64,000 bases of DNA from Isoetes taiwanensis (lineage: Eukaryota; Streptophyta; Lycopodiopsida; Isoetales; Isoetaceae). The stretch spans positions 500,001 to 564,000 of the forward strand of contig JAJEKV010000217.1 in NCBI GenBank assembly GCA_021234155.1, given 5' to 3'. Shown in pieces: positions 24,301 to 35,479 of the stretch. Below the pieces are notes generated by a model. It was not told the origin of the DNA and made no database searches. It worked only from the letters and a program-made list of their open reading frames with translations. Made by a program: the position numbers and the translations under genes. The first letter of the stretch is position 1. Each line of letters begins with the position of its first letter.

Positions 24301-24500
24301 TTCGACTTCGAGGTGAGAAAGCCCTACCATCCTAACATTTTCCGATTATCATCGGGGTTTCTCGACCGCGAGTCGAGAAAGCCAGGTAATACCTGAAAAT
24401 CAAAGGATACTGAGCTTTCGACTCGCGAGTCGAAAACCGAATAAGTTAAAGAAAATTAGACGTTCAAGGGACTTTCTCGACTCGCGAGTCGAGAAACCCG
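24301..24500. repeat. Palindromes TTTCTCGACTCGCGAGTCGA spaced about 60 bases
   Basis: Three strong palindromes, CTCGACCGCGAGTCGAG (about 24360), TTTCGACTCGCGAGTCGAAA (24415-24434) and TTTCTCGACTCGCGAGTCGA (about 24474), plus a degenerate one at 24301. Spacing is about 59-61 bases. A related word occurs near 22750. Confidence 0.75.
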
Positions 24501-24549
24501 GGGCTACTATTTACTGTTTATTCCGGGTGTTTGTAGATACTTTCATGCT

Positions 24550-26296
24550 CTGACATTGGTGCATTGACTGAATGCAGCCCTTATCCTGACCAGATCATAC
24601 ACGCTAGGCAACAGTGGAAAGCATTGGGTTGTCATCTACCAGGACGTTTCCAAAGACGATATCGCCCGGGGCGTATACCGTATCATTTGCCTGGCCACGC
24701 AGCGTAACGCCCTCCGGTGGCGACGCGGTGCGCTTGAAGCGTGTAGCCAGGTGAGTAGCCCTAGGGGGCAACTATTAATGTGCACATTTTCCAATGTACA
24801 CATTAATGTGGGCACACATTTCCAAGTGGACACTTCGTGCCAAGTGGGCCACACCCATAGGTGCAATTAATGTGCACATTTTCCAATGTACACATTAATG
24901 TGGGCACACATTTCCATGTGTGCACATTTGGCCACCTAGCCCTTAAAGGCAAGTGGGCCCATTTCCAATTATCCCACATGCCAAAAGGGGATAATTGGAA
25001 ACCCTAGCCAACCCCCCTTGTCTATATAGGGTAGGAAACCCTAACTAGCCCAATTTTCGATTTTAGGGCTTGAACTCTCTTTTTGGCTGCCTCAACAAAT
25101 TAAAACCGCATCCCGCATCTGCACGGGAGGATTGCATCCTTAGTTCCTCTAGATTCGAAGTTTTGGCCGGGATGGTCGAGAGCTCAGGTCGGGAGGACCT
25201 CTCAAGGATCAGGTATTTGGCCAATTAGATAGTCTAAACCCTATTTTAGTCCTAGAATCAAAGAGGGTTTAGCCTATTAAATTGCCCACAACATGACCCT
25301 CTAGATCTCTAGATAGCAGAATCTAACTAAAGAACCTAACTCTATGTTGTAGATTAGATCTTGTTCTTTAGTTCTTCCGTGATGTATATGGATGATGTAT
25401 CTCTATGAACTCCTTGTATTGGGAAGGGGTAGAGACCTAAAGCTTTGTAGTTGATGCTCCTAGAGTAGCCTCTCTAGCACACCAGATTCGCCTGCAGGCA
25501 CAAGAGCCACAGGGATGTGGGTGAAGGGGCCGACCGGGCAGAGAAGGAGGTTCGTGTTCTCGACTCCCGAACGATCCCTATGGTGTGTTAGTGCTACCGG
25601 GATCATTGTGACTAGGTCTAATGGCTTACCACCGAGTGCGGGTAAGGCATGGGCTCGACACCCGCGGAAGTGGTGTACACTTTCCGGTGGGTTCGGTCGA
25701 ATGGGCAAAGGGCCCTCTAGTCACCTTGAGTCAAGATGTAGACCTCTGGAGGGAGCGATCCCTACCTGCCCCATCGAACGGGGAGATGAAACCCGTGAAT
25801 AGCCCTTTTGGCTATGCATCCCAGTTGGCGCCAGTGTCCCGACACTTTTCGCACCACTCGCAAAGTGTGCAATGTGAGGGGCGGATGGAGTGGACAACCC
25901 TAAGCCATGCTCATATGCCCAAATCCATTGCCATGAATTCCCGCCTCCCGCAATGAACTTCGGAGACCTGCCGCCACCATCCTTTGAGTCCGAAAGCCTT
26001 GGGTAGGATCCCTATGTGATGTGCCGATCTTTGTCTATGCAGATATGTGGAGGACCATCCTTCGAGATGGTCACATGATGTTGATGTATGTGCTCTCGAC
26101 ATGTATGTTTTACGCCCGCAGCCTAGGTAGGCCCCGAGGAAGATGGGGTGCAATGACCCTTCCATTCTTCCCCATCGAACCCGGACACGGTTGCAGGTGT
26201 CATGTGGAGGGCCCTGTATTAGCATGGAGCTGGTATGGGGATGAACTCCTCGCTTGTATACGGTGAGTGCACCTGATACCAGTAGGGGACGCCACA
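24550..26296 (+). mobile_element. 5' long terminal repeat of a Ty3/gypsy element (left limit uncertain)
   Basis: The right limit is set by GCCACA (26291-26296), one base before the primer-binding site. A TATA box (CTATATAGGG, about 25022) with a leader fits the U3/R border. Inside, ATTAATGTGCACATTTTCCA and the following 30 bases occur twice (24774 and 24863). No open frame of note. The 5' limit and the partner 3' repeat are not seen, because the retroelement is cut at 34848. Confidence 0.5.
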
Positions 26297-26297
26297 G

Positions 26298-26308
26298 TGG
26301 TATCGAGC
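26298..26308 (+). promoter_or_regulatory. Primer-binding site (initiator tRNA-Met type)
   Basis: TGGTATCGAGC matches the usual plant site TGGTATCAGAGC with one A missing, and is followed by the common TATGATC context. It stands one base after a CA end. Everything from here to 34847 on the plus strand would be internal retroelement sequence. Confidence 0.75.
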
Positions 26309-26557
26309 TATGATCTTGGCAGCACCAGGATCGAAAGTTAATCGACCAAAACCCTATAGGGACTAACTCATCTAGACATTAGGTCTTGGAGATAAAAGCC
26401 TGTGCACAAACCTCGAAAGTAGCGGAAAATTTTTTCTCCGGGGTAGAGATAGTAATTATCTAAGATTAAGATAATTAGAGAACATAGGTAAGATAGAATA
26501 AACAAATCGAAATAGCACGTAAGAGACCCTACTAAAATTCAAGCACTTTTGGCCAAT

Positions 26558-27259
26558 GACTCCAAGAGTGCTTCCTGAGCATGTTAGGTTCGGACCTAAT
26601 GGCCCTTTCAAGACTCTTAGAGTCGTCACCCCATATAAACCCTAGAACTTGACCTTAGGAACTCCAAATGGTAAGATAAAAGATGAAATCCCGATCAAAA
26701 AAGCTCTAAATAGCTAGAATTGTATGTTAAAACATCGAAAAACATTATACAAGTCACTTTTGGAATAGCGACTCCAAGAGTGCCAGAGCATAGTTAGGTC
26801 CCAACCTAACACCCCTCCCCAAGACTCTTAGAGTCATCCCCAAAAAAGTGACCCTTAAAATTGATTATAAATTAATAAAAGGGTCAAAGTAATGATAGGA
26901 TCCTCGCTTAAAATGCTTAAATTAGTGAGTAACAAAGATGTAAATTGTGTAAATTGGGTGTGTTGAGCAGAGAAGGCCGACGACTCAAGGGTGCGCCAGA
27001 GCATAGTTAGGTCCCAACCTAACACCCCCCCCCACAAGACTCTTAGAGTCATCCCAAAAGTGACCCTTAAAATTGATTATAAATTAATAAAAGGGTCAAA
27101 GTAATGATAGGATCCCGCTTAAAATGCTTAAATTAGTGAGTAACAAAGATGTAAATTGTGTAAATTGGGTGTGTTGGAGCAGAGAAGCCCGACGACTCCA
27201 AGGGTGCGCCAGAGCATAGTTAGGTCCCAACCTAACACCCCTCCAAGACTCTTAGAGCC
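26558..27259 (+). promoter_or_regulatory. Four two-stem hairpin modules upstream of the H3-like gene
   Basis: Modules at 26558-26625, 26770-26835, 26982-27050 and 27194-27259. Each has an outer pair of the type GACTCYAAGAGTG ... CTCTTAGAGTC and an inner stem GTTAGGTCCCAACCTAAC. Modules 2-4 are separated by a 211-base block duplicated in tandem (26815-27025, 27026-27236). The first is followed by CATATAAACC (26632) and the last by CTATAAATT (27369). The association with TATA boxes suggests a promoter part, but the 3' stem also looks like a transcript-end hairpin. Confidence 0.65.
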
Positions 27260-27475
27260 ATTCAAGAAGCAAAGACCAAACAAGACCCCAATTTCGGCCT
27301 TAAGACAAGGAGACTTTTGCCAGAAAAACCACCGAAGACTAAATCGACCAAACCCTAAAAATCCAACCCTATAAATTACGGGACATAGGCTCATTTTTTA
27401 GGTTTCTCCTGTGCTTCCACGAGCTCCTTCTCATTAGCCGATCTTTTACCGCTCCAAATCGACAAATGCCGCACA

Positions 27476-28667
27476 ATGGCTAGGACCAAACAAACCGCCC
27501 AGTAAAGCCAAAAGAAGGACGATAGGCCAAAGGCCCCAAGTGCTCGCAAATTGAACGTAAGCTCAAAGATGCCGACATTGACGTGAGGCCGACATGGAGA
27601 GGCTGCCTAGGTATTACAGAACTGGAGAAGAGGCGGAGGAAAGAAGAAAAGGCAAAGAGGAAAGAAGAAAAGGCAAAGAAGAAAGAGGAAAAGGCAAAAA
27701 GAAGAGAAGAAAGAGCCAAGAGGAAGGAGGAGAAAGCAGAAAACGAATGTGATGAGGAGGTTGCGTAACCGTAAGACGACCAATGGCGGGAACAAAGAAC
27801 CAAGAACAGAGGACCCCACCCCAAAGGAAAAAGGTAATGACTCAAGAACCCCTAAATAAGAAGAGAAGAACCTGGTCCTACAGATCTATAAACGAGCCAA
27901 CCGGAAGGTGAACAACCCCCAACCTCGCTTGAGGAGACCGACGATATAGCAAAGATTCTTGGAGGCAACCCTTCTGAACGGAGAATCCTCACAGAGAAGC
28001 CCAACCTCAACCCAAAAGAGGAAATCATGCGAGGAAGAGCCAATCCCAACCTGCATACGCTTGAGACACAGATTATCCCCCCCGCGCTGTTCCCCACCAT
28101 TCTTGGTATGGCAAGAAGCAAAGAAGCTAGATGCGAGAAGGCAAACCGGCAAGAAAGCAAACAAAACCGCCCGAGACTCGTACACCTTAGGACAGAGAGG
28201 AGGTACAAGAAAGAATTAGCAGATTACAAAGTATACAAGAAGATGCGGAAGACTACGCAGCCTATTACTAAGCAAACAGTGGTCAAAACTGCCGGAAGGA
28301 GGGAGGCCAACTCGGGAATCATTCCAGCTCAAACCCCATGAGAGCTACTAGAACCCCCAAGAAGCCTATGAGGAGATCCCAAGACTCCCCTTTGCCGAGC
28401 CTTATGGAAATCAAACACTTCCAAAGGAGCTACGGATTCCTCATCCCGAGAGCAAAGATTCCGCAGGTTTGTCCGAGAAATCTTGTGGGAGTTCGACCCC
28501 AACAAGCGAGTAACCAACGACATGTTACTCCGCTTTACAAGAAGTAAAGCAGAGATGGAGGTTGTGCAAAGACTTCAAGATTCATTAGCATGCACTCTCC
28601 ATGCAAAAGAGTCACCCTTCAGCCAAAGGATATGAAACTGGCTAAGTACATCAAGCGGAGGGACTAA
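27476..28667 (+). CDS. Histone H3-like protein with a long N-terminal extension
   Basis: The first eight codons read MARTKQTA, identical to the histone H3 tail; one base less would continue RK. Then come a lysine/glutamate helix (KEEKAKRKEEKAKKKEEKAK, from 27650), an open frame 27889-28340 that is charged and basic towards its end, and the histone fold: MEIKHFQRSYGFLIPRA (28404 onward), FRRFVREILWEF, LLRFTRSKAEMEVV, LQDSLACTLHAK and, after one missing A in an A run near 28607, RVTLQPKDMKLAKYIKRRD before TAA at 28665. H3 has EIRRYQKSTELLI, FQRLVREI and HAKRVT-PKD-LA at these places. Total about 390 residues against 135 for H3. At least three single-base shifts; these may be sequencing damage. 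TATA lies at 27369. It is divergent in the fold, perhaps CENH3-like (LIP). Function unknown. Confidence 0.75.
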
Positions 28668-28669
28668 TA

Positions 28670-28811
28670 GAGGGGAAATTACTTTTTTTGTAACTAACAG
28701 GATTATATCTGATGTATAAAATTTTGAACAATAAAATATATAGTTGTTTAAGAATGTACATTCATTAGGCACAGTATTAGTTTTTGGAACAATTGGAGTA
28801 ATTTCATCAAT
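28670..28811. other. AT-rich spacer after the H3-like gene
   Basis: Short AT-rich sequence with TAAAATTTTGAACAATAAAA, which could serve as a plant polyadenylation region. No open frame. Confidence 0.35.
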
Positions 28812-28879
28812 GACTCTAAGAGTGCGCCAGAGCATAGTTAGGTCCCAACCTAACACCCCTCCCGCGCACTCTTAGAGCC
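28812..28879 (+). promoter_or_regulatory. Fifth two-stem hairpin module
   Basis: GACTCTAAGAGTGCGC pairs with GCGCACTCTTAGAGCC (15 of 16), enclosing GTTAGGTCCCAACCTAAC. It is the most perfect of the five modules. It lies after the H3-like gene and before the next TATA box (CTATATATATC, 29060). Confidence 0.75.
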
Positions 28880-29178
28880 GCCCAAACTTCCCAAGTTCAT
28901 AACTTGAGCTAGACATACCCAAATCGACCAAAATTTGTTGCATTAGAACCCTAAGACTATAGGCAAGCCACTTCGAGCCTCAAATTAACCAAGAAACATT
29001 AGCCTCATCCCAAATGTCAGGAGTTTTAGAAACCCTAAAAATTTTAGGGCATAAATTCCCTATATATATCCCCGCATAACCCCTAAACCTCAACCACAGA
29101 ACTGCTCCTGCAATTGAGGCGATCTTTCAGCTTAGTCCCTCCCGGTTCGTTTAACATCGGCAAAGACGCTTCTTCGCC

Positions 29179-30720
29179 ATGGCTAAGCCTTCATGGGTTG
29201 GTATAGCTTCCCCACACATCATCAAGTAGATGTCAATATAGTATTCCAAGTGTTTCAAAAAGAATTTGACCTTTCAAAGAACCCCCGAACTCCAATCCTT
29301 TTCGCCAAACAAGTCCCGGCAGAATTCCAAGAGAAAGTTGTCCCTAGCTTACGTAAGATACCGCCATGCATAGGGTACTTTGTACCAAGGACCAGATTGC
29401 AAAAATGACCCTCGATCATGTACCCAATATTGCCAAGGCATTGAGGAACGTAACCAACCGCTTACCAACCTACATGACCCTAACAAGCAATGGCAAAGTC
29501 TTCTTCTCCTACAACGCGACTTTAGCGCTTATATCTAGTATATAGGCGTAAAACCGTAATAGGTGAACCATCAATTCAGCCGCTAGAAGTCACACCCTTG
29601 ACGCAAAGAATGATTTAACGCCTCCCGCTTGAATCTGAAGAGACCATAGCGAAGCATCCGAGAGAGGAAGACTCCGAAGGAGGAAGCGAGGATGACATAG
29701 AGGTGGACCAGGAGGAGAGGAGGAACGCCGAAGGAACAAGACATCACCCGCCGAAGGATGTGAGGACCCCCGAGGATTGCACAACCAATCGGGCTGGGAA
29801 TAACAAGTCTAGCACCAGCCATAGTCGAAGAAGGGCAGGAATACTTGCTGCTAAACGACATCAAAAACCTCCCGAATGCGTGAGGGACAGAGGCTACCGC
29901 TGCGTCGATGAACTCCTTCACCTCCTCGGCAACACCGGATCTAGAAGACTTCATCGACCAAGAAACGGAAGATTTTCCGGCACAAATACGAGAGGCGCCT
30001 ACTTACTTACACAGACACACCATCTCGGACATTGAAGCTTATGGCACTATCGGAGGTATGATGTCGAGGAACTTCCTACTGAGGAGGAGGAGTTTATAGC
30101 ACTTTGTGAGCAGATGGGAATAAGGGGAAAGACAACAAGAGTACTTCAAGGGGAGTCTTCTTCCTCACAAGAACAGATAGCAAAAATTCCAAGGGAGAGC
30201 CACAAAACCCGACAAGTGTACTAACGCTCTTCCACGACATTAAAGGAATTAGTTCAAGCACCAGAGACCAAGATGCATCAAGGGCGCGTGGGCACGCCAG
30301 GGGCACGTGGAGGAGTACCGAGCAGCACTCAAATATTACCTTCCGGGCCCTAAATGGCGGTAGAGTAATAATATTTCACAAGCGCCCAGCCCACGGAGAG
30401 GAAGTTGTGCGATGCCGGTAGCACTTTCGTGATTTGGCATGCACGCACCCTATCGAGAAAAGGTGGACCATGTCATTTTAGTGAAGCGGAAAAACAGCCT
30501 TGGGCATTTTCGACTTTGCAGTACCCCCACCTTCGACAAGGTAGGTTGGCAATGCTTAGCGAGCTCATACCTCCCATAGACGGGTGGAAGAGCTAGCATC
30601 CGCCATCCCAGGGGAACAGCAAGGGATATATCGGGGAACTTGGGAAGTACAGAGGTACAGCCCAAGTAAAGAAGTTTTCGAGGACAACCCTGCCTTACCG
30701 GGCGATTTCAAGACTAGTCG
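29179..30720 (+). CDS. Unrecognised gene behind a hairpin/TATA module
   Basis: ATG at 29179 (context CCATGG) opens MAKPSWVG. After a shift the frame runs VDVNIVFQVFQKEFDLSKNP to VVPSLRKIPPCIGYFVPRTR (29220-29400). A further shift gives MTLDHVPNIAKALRNVTNRL and GKVFFSYNATLALIS (29405-29537). Downstream lie an acidic stretch (SEGGSEDDIEVDQEERR, 29660-29720) and less certain frames to 30720. I recognise no domain. The shared 5' module suggests it is expressed together with the H3-like gene. Breaks are single-base indels. Confidence 0.4.
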
Positions 30721-30843
30721 ACTTTTGATCCCTGAGACTTTTTGTATCCGAAATATTATATGATATATGAATATAAATCCTATGGCACTTTAAATGTTTT
30801 GTTGATGTATTTTGCCCCACAATTATACCAACAAGCATAATCA

Positions 30844-32290
30844 ATGCAAGAGAACAAAGGAACTAATCATATAACCATGAATTGCTTGTGCATGCAGCCT
30901 AGAGGCCTAAACGCAGGGAACCATAAATCCGCGAGATCTTATAGAAGAGCAAACCCCACCCGCAGACCACCCCCAAGAAGGAACCTATTTGAAGATATGG
31001 AACCCATGACCCCAGAGGAGGAGATAGCCCGGATGAGGACGGACCCGAGCGATAAAGGCATTACCGTCCGCACAAGAAGAGTGGGTTCGGTGGGCAACGC
31101 CATTGCCGCAAGCATCGCTCCGGAGGGCAGGAAAAGACAAGAAGAGGAGCAAGAGAAGGAGATCCTCCAGCCCGAATCTTCCGACTCAAGTTTGACTCGA
31201 CCACCGGCAGGAAGAGGAAGAACGTGCTCGTGAACGAACGTGATGGAAGGCGAGGAACACCCCGGATGGACGACAAAGAGACACGTGGCCTCTCGACTAC
31301 CGTAAGAAGGTAGATTCCGCGACGGGCAATGTATGGAAGGCCCGAATCGAACAAATTTCGTGGGAGAACAGTCGATTGGAAGCAGAGGTATGGTCGGACT
31401 AAATGAGCTTAGTAATTAAACGCTTTTATAGCATGAAAGATAAAGACAAAGGCAGAAGTTGCAAACAGCCAACTTGAAAGGAGCCGCGACGGATTTGGTG
31501 GAAGGGTTATGCAAAAGCACACCTAGTTTGAGCAGGATGCTTGTAAGTTCAAGAAGTTTGCAAAGCCTTCAAAGCCATTACGCCCCAAGGGAACATAAGT
31601 CCAAAGATGATGCGTTAGCTTTTACCGTGTTGCAAGCAAGGCAACAAATCACCCGTAAATATACAAGAGGAATTCATGAGGCTAAGGTCAGATGTGCCGG
31701 GCGGGGAGAGAAGCATGCAGAGAAAGCTATATTGAGGGGCCGAATGAGGAGATCCGCTTAAGCTTGTGAGGGCAATAAACCCTAGGGACAAGATCGGTTT
31801 TTAATCCAAGGCTATAAGCTTGCAGGGTCGGGACCTCGTAATAGGGCGTAAGGTAGCTTCCAGGATAAAGGCAAGGCGACAGGAAGCTATAGCCCCTGTG
31901 GCAGCCAAACCGGGTCCAGCTAGAGCCCCATATGATGGGAACCAGTGGGAAACAAAGCGGGGAGAAGAAGCTGTGTGTCCTTCAAGGACAAGCGTGAGGG
32001 GTCAAACTACTCCAAAGCAAAGGCGATCCTTTTGGCGTGCAATGCCCAAGGAAAAGAGGCAGGAGTGCATAGAAAAGCAACTGCGGTTTCGCAGTGCTTC
32101 CAGCCAATTGAGCCATAGGACAAAGAAACCGCCTACGCCATGAGTGCAAATGAGCGGAGTTGGGAGATTGGGACGCCTTCGTCCGGACGACGACGGCGTA
32201 AGAGGCCTCGCGACTACATCTGTGGTGAGTGTCATATCTTTGCCGCAATAGATACTGAGCAAGCAGAGAGCCAAGATAAGGTAATCTCCA
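30844..32290 (+). pseudogene. gag region of the Ty3/gypsy element
   Basis: Position between leader genes and protease makes this gag. 30844-31233 is an open, basic then acidic frame (NPTRRPPPRRNLFEDMEPMT, PEEEIARM). 31459-31760 and 31820-32143 are further open pieces. Near 32030-32140, CFQPIEP with flanking cysteines may be a damaged zinc knuckle. No capsid motif is clear. Frames are broken often. Confidence 0.4.
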
Positions 32291-32309
32291 CAGAGGGAAG
32301 GCCAAGGCC

Positions 32310-34847
32310 AAGTCCTTCATAGTCTTGATAGACTCCGTGAAGTAGCCATAATTTTGCATCCCCGTAATGGTTCAAATGTTGAAGTTGAAGCCGCTTAAAG
32401 TCAAAGCCAAGACCCGTTGTCTTAGCAAGTGGTGCAAGAAGGCGCACGGCGGGCAAGAGAATTAACTCGACATCGACTTGCCGGGATTAATATCCGGATG
32501 GGGCAGAAGTAATGGGCATTGGCAAGCAACGACTTTGATCATAGGAATGGAGTACCTTGCCAAAGCAGGGCCATTATCGACCGTGGAAAGCGGAAGGTGA
32601 CCTTCCCAACGCCCGACGGCAAGATCATTGAGATAAAGGTAAGGAAGTTGTTCCCATCATGCCAGGTATGTCTTCTAAACGGCTGTTCAAGTGCATCAAG
32701 AGCGAGCAGGTGGCATACATCTTCAAGCTTGAGATTAGTGAGCCGTAATCGGAAGGAAGCAAAGAAGACAAGGTGCTCAAGAAGTTGCGAAGCAAGTAGC
32801 TGCCGATCAATGGAGTTCCATGATCTCTTTCCGGATGAGATCAAGCAGCCCTCCATATAGGGGAGTTGAGCGCGATTGCACTCGAGCCGAACAAAGCCAA
32901 CAAGCAAAGCTCCATATAGAATGACAACGCCAGAGTTGTCTGAAAGCTAAAGAAGCGAGCTTGCAGGAGTCAGCCGGACCTAGGTTTCATTAGACCTAGT
33001 GTTTCGCCATTTGGAGCCCATTCTCTTCGTTAAGAAGAAGGATGGCGTTTAAGGATGTGCATAGACTATAGGCGCTTGAACAAGCACACCATTAAGAACA
33101 AGTACGCCTCCCGTGCATCGATGACTTGATGGATCAACTCCAAGGTGCAAAGATCTTCCAAAATCGAATTTAAGGTCGTTATCATCGATCAGGATAAAGG
33201 AAGAAGATATCCATAAGACCGCCTTCTAACGCTGGTGATGGGCACTATGAGTTCACGGTAATGCCTTTCGGCTTATCGAATGCTCCCCAACGCTCATGAG
33301 GCTCATGAACAACATCTTCGGGGAGTTTTAGACACCTTTGTGATTATTTTCTTTGATGACATTTTGGTATATAGCAGATCCCTTTGAAGAGCACGCATAA
33401 CACTTGAGAAGAGGCCGGAGAAGTTGAAGAGGCACCAGCACGCCACTAAGTTGTCGGGCGCCACTTCGCAATGCGAGAAGGTGGAGTATCTAGGTCATGT
33501 GATCTCGCAGTAAGGCATCTCGACGGATCCCCGCGAAAGATTGAAGCCGCCATTCGGGCCGGGCGCCAAGAATGTGCACGAGGTCGTAAGTTTTCTGGCC
33601 TAGGGTGGTACTACAGAAGTTCGTGGAAGAACTTTGTTAAGATAGCAGCCCCGCAATCGCACGAACGGGGCGTAGAAGGTGAAAGATTGGGTAGAGCATT
33701 GGCACAAGAAAGCCCAAAAGGGGTTTGAATTGTTGAAAGAAGCTCGACGACGTACTCGCCTTGACCTTGCCTGACCCCCGAGAAAGATAAGCTTGTAGCA
33801 AAAGATGCGAGTAAGATAGCTACTGTGTGCGGCTTATGCAAGAAGAGCTGTGGTAGCGATGATTCCGTGAAGATGAACGACGCCGAGACGCCGCTACCCA
33901 ACGCACGCATCGAGTTGCTTGGCGGTTGTCGTGGCATTAAGAATATGGAGGCATTATCTCTTGGGAAGGAAGTTCCAATTGGATAATCACCATCGAGCCT
34001 CCAATATGTATTCACGCAACCACACCTTAACTGAGGCACGGAGATGGATGGAGTTCCTCAAGAATACGACTTTGATATAGTCTACAAGCCGGGAAGCTCA
34101 ATGTGGTAGCGGATGCGCCAAGGCATCCCCGACAACTAGAGTGCATTGCAATGCAATTTCGGACGATATCCGACTTCGTAAGAGGATTGAAGAGTCCTTG
34201 CCAACGGATGTGGATTTCGGGGAAGTATGGGCAAGCCTTTCTAAGGAGGCTAGAATGTGATAAAGAGCGGGAGGCCTTCAAGCATTATAAGAAGGAAGGC
34301 AACCTGTTATACCATAAGAACAAGTTGTGCGCATCTCAATCATCGTGTAAGGAAATTGATCCTCCACGACACGGTGACAAATGCCCCAATAGCCGCCATG
34401 CGATTCATGAAAACATATTTCAAAAGCGCAGCAGCCTATTATTGGCCGTGAATGAAGAAGCAAATAGCTCGCTACATCAAGGAATGTCACTATGCCGCCA
34501 GACGAAGGCGAGCAAACTTCAATCTGTGGGCATTAGAGCCATTAGCGTGCCAAACGCTAAGTGGGAGGTAATCAAGATGGACTTCATCACAGACTCCCTG
34601 GGCGACAAAGAAGAGGGAAGGATGCCTTGATGGTAGTGGTCGATTAAGTTGTCTAAGATGGCACATTTTGTGCCTTGCGCAGACCACGATACAAACTATG
34701 GATACAAAGAAAGCTCTTTCACCAAAGAGATCTTGAGAGCTTCATGGCATGCCAAGGGGAGATCATCTCCACTGAGGGATCCGGGTTCATGGAGCTTTTG
34801 GCAAGACCTCTTTTGCGACAATCCGCACGGTTATCCATGAGCAAATG
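32310..34847 (+). pseudogene. Ty3/gypsy pol, truncated in integrase
   Basis: In order: aspartic protease (SFIVLIDS, 32315), GMEYLAKAGPL and KRKVTFPTPDGKIIEIK (32545-32640); reverse transcriptase with SPFGAPILFVKKKDG (33008-33050), DYRRLNKHTIKNKYA, DDLMDQLQGAKIFSKI, HYEFTVMPFGLSNAP and FFDDILVYSR (33350-33378); the connection KVEYLGHVIS (33480); RNase H (LEGRKFQLDN-like at 33955, ARRWMEFLK, VYKPG); integrase with an H2C2-like region, KWEVIKMDFITDSLGDKEEG (34563-34620), SKMAHFVPC, HGMP and LSMS at 34830-34846. Domain order RT, RNase H, integrase defines Ty3/gypsy. It stops in mid-integrase at the end of the right giant element. Ten or more single-base shifts. Confidence 0.9.
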
Positions 34848-35370
34848 CACAACAAGAGAATGGACTTTTAGCTAACGTGGGCTTGCGATGACGCCGCGGC
34901 ACGTGACGCCGCGAAATAACGCCAACATGCGACGCCACGCGACGCCACGCCGGCAGCACGCCGCATGCGTATGATGGTGCAACGCCCGACACGTATGGTG
35001 CGGCCCGACACCGCGGACGCCGCCAGCGACGACAAAATACGCCAGCGGGACGACAGTGTCACGCCAGTCGCGTCGCATGCGACGTATGGTGCTTAATGCC
35101 CCACAATCGACGGACGAAAGCGACCGCCACGCCAGTGGACGCCATGCGGTGGACGGTGTGATGTTCAGCCGACGGACGCCGCATGCCACGCGTCGTATAT
35201 GTGACGTTATGTGACGTGATGTGTCGATATGACACGCCAAGACGTATATGTGACGATATGACACGCCCATACGTGATATGTGACGATATGACACGCCAAG
35301 ATGTATATGTGGACGATATGACACGTTAGTAATATGTGACGTAGGTGGTCGCGATGTGACGATATATTTT
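34848..35370. repeat. Terminal and subterminal repeats of the right copy
   Basis: After the end sequence come GACGCCGCGGCACGTGACGCC-type words (34890-35100), GTCGCATGCGACGTATGG near 35070, and four loose units of GATATGACACGCC ... CGTATATGTGAC (35220-35335). It matches 12610-13197 inverted, though units have diverged. Confidence 0.75.
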
Positions 35371-35479
35371 TATACACGGTTTTGGTTTTTTAGGATTACA
35401 AATTCAATAATGCCCGATTGATTGATACCGCGAAAAAAAGACTCGACGACCAACCCGCAGCCTTCATTTAAGCATGTTG

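Noticed and set aside
27583-27768. Lysine/glutamate-rich frame as an independent coiled-coil gene
   Set aside because: It lies downstream of the MARTKQTA start and can be joined to it by single-base corrections, so it is better read as part of the H3-like gene.
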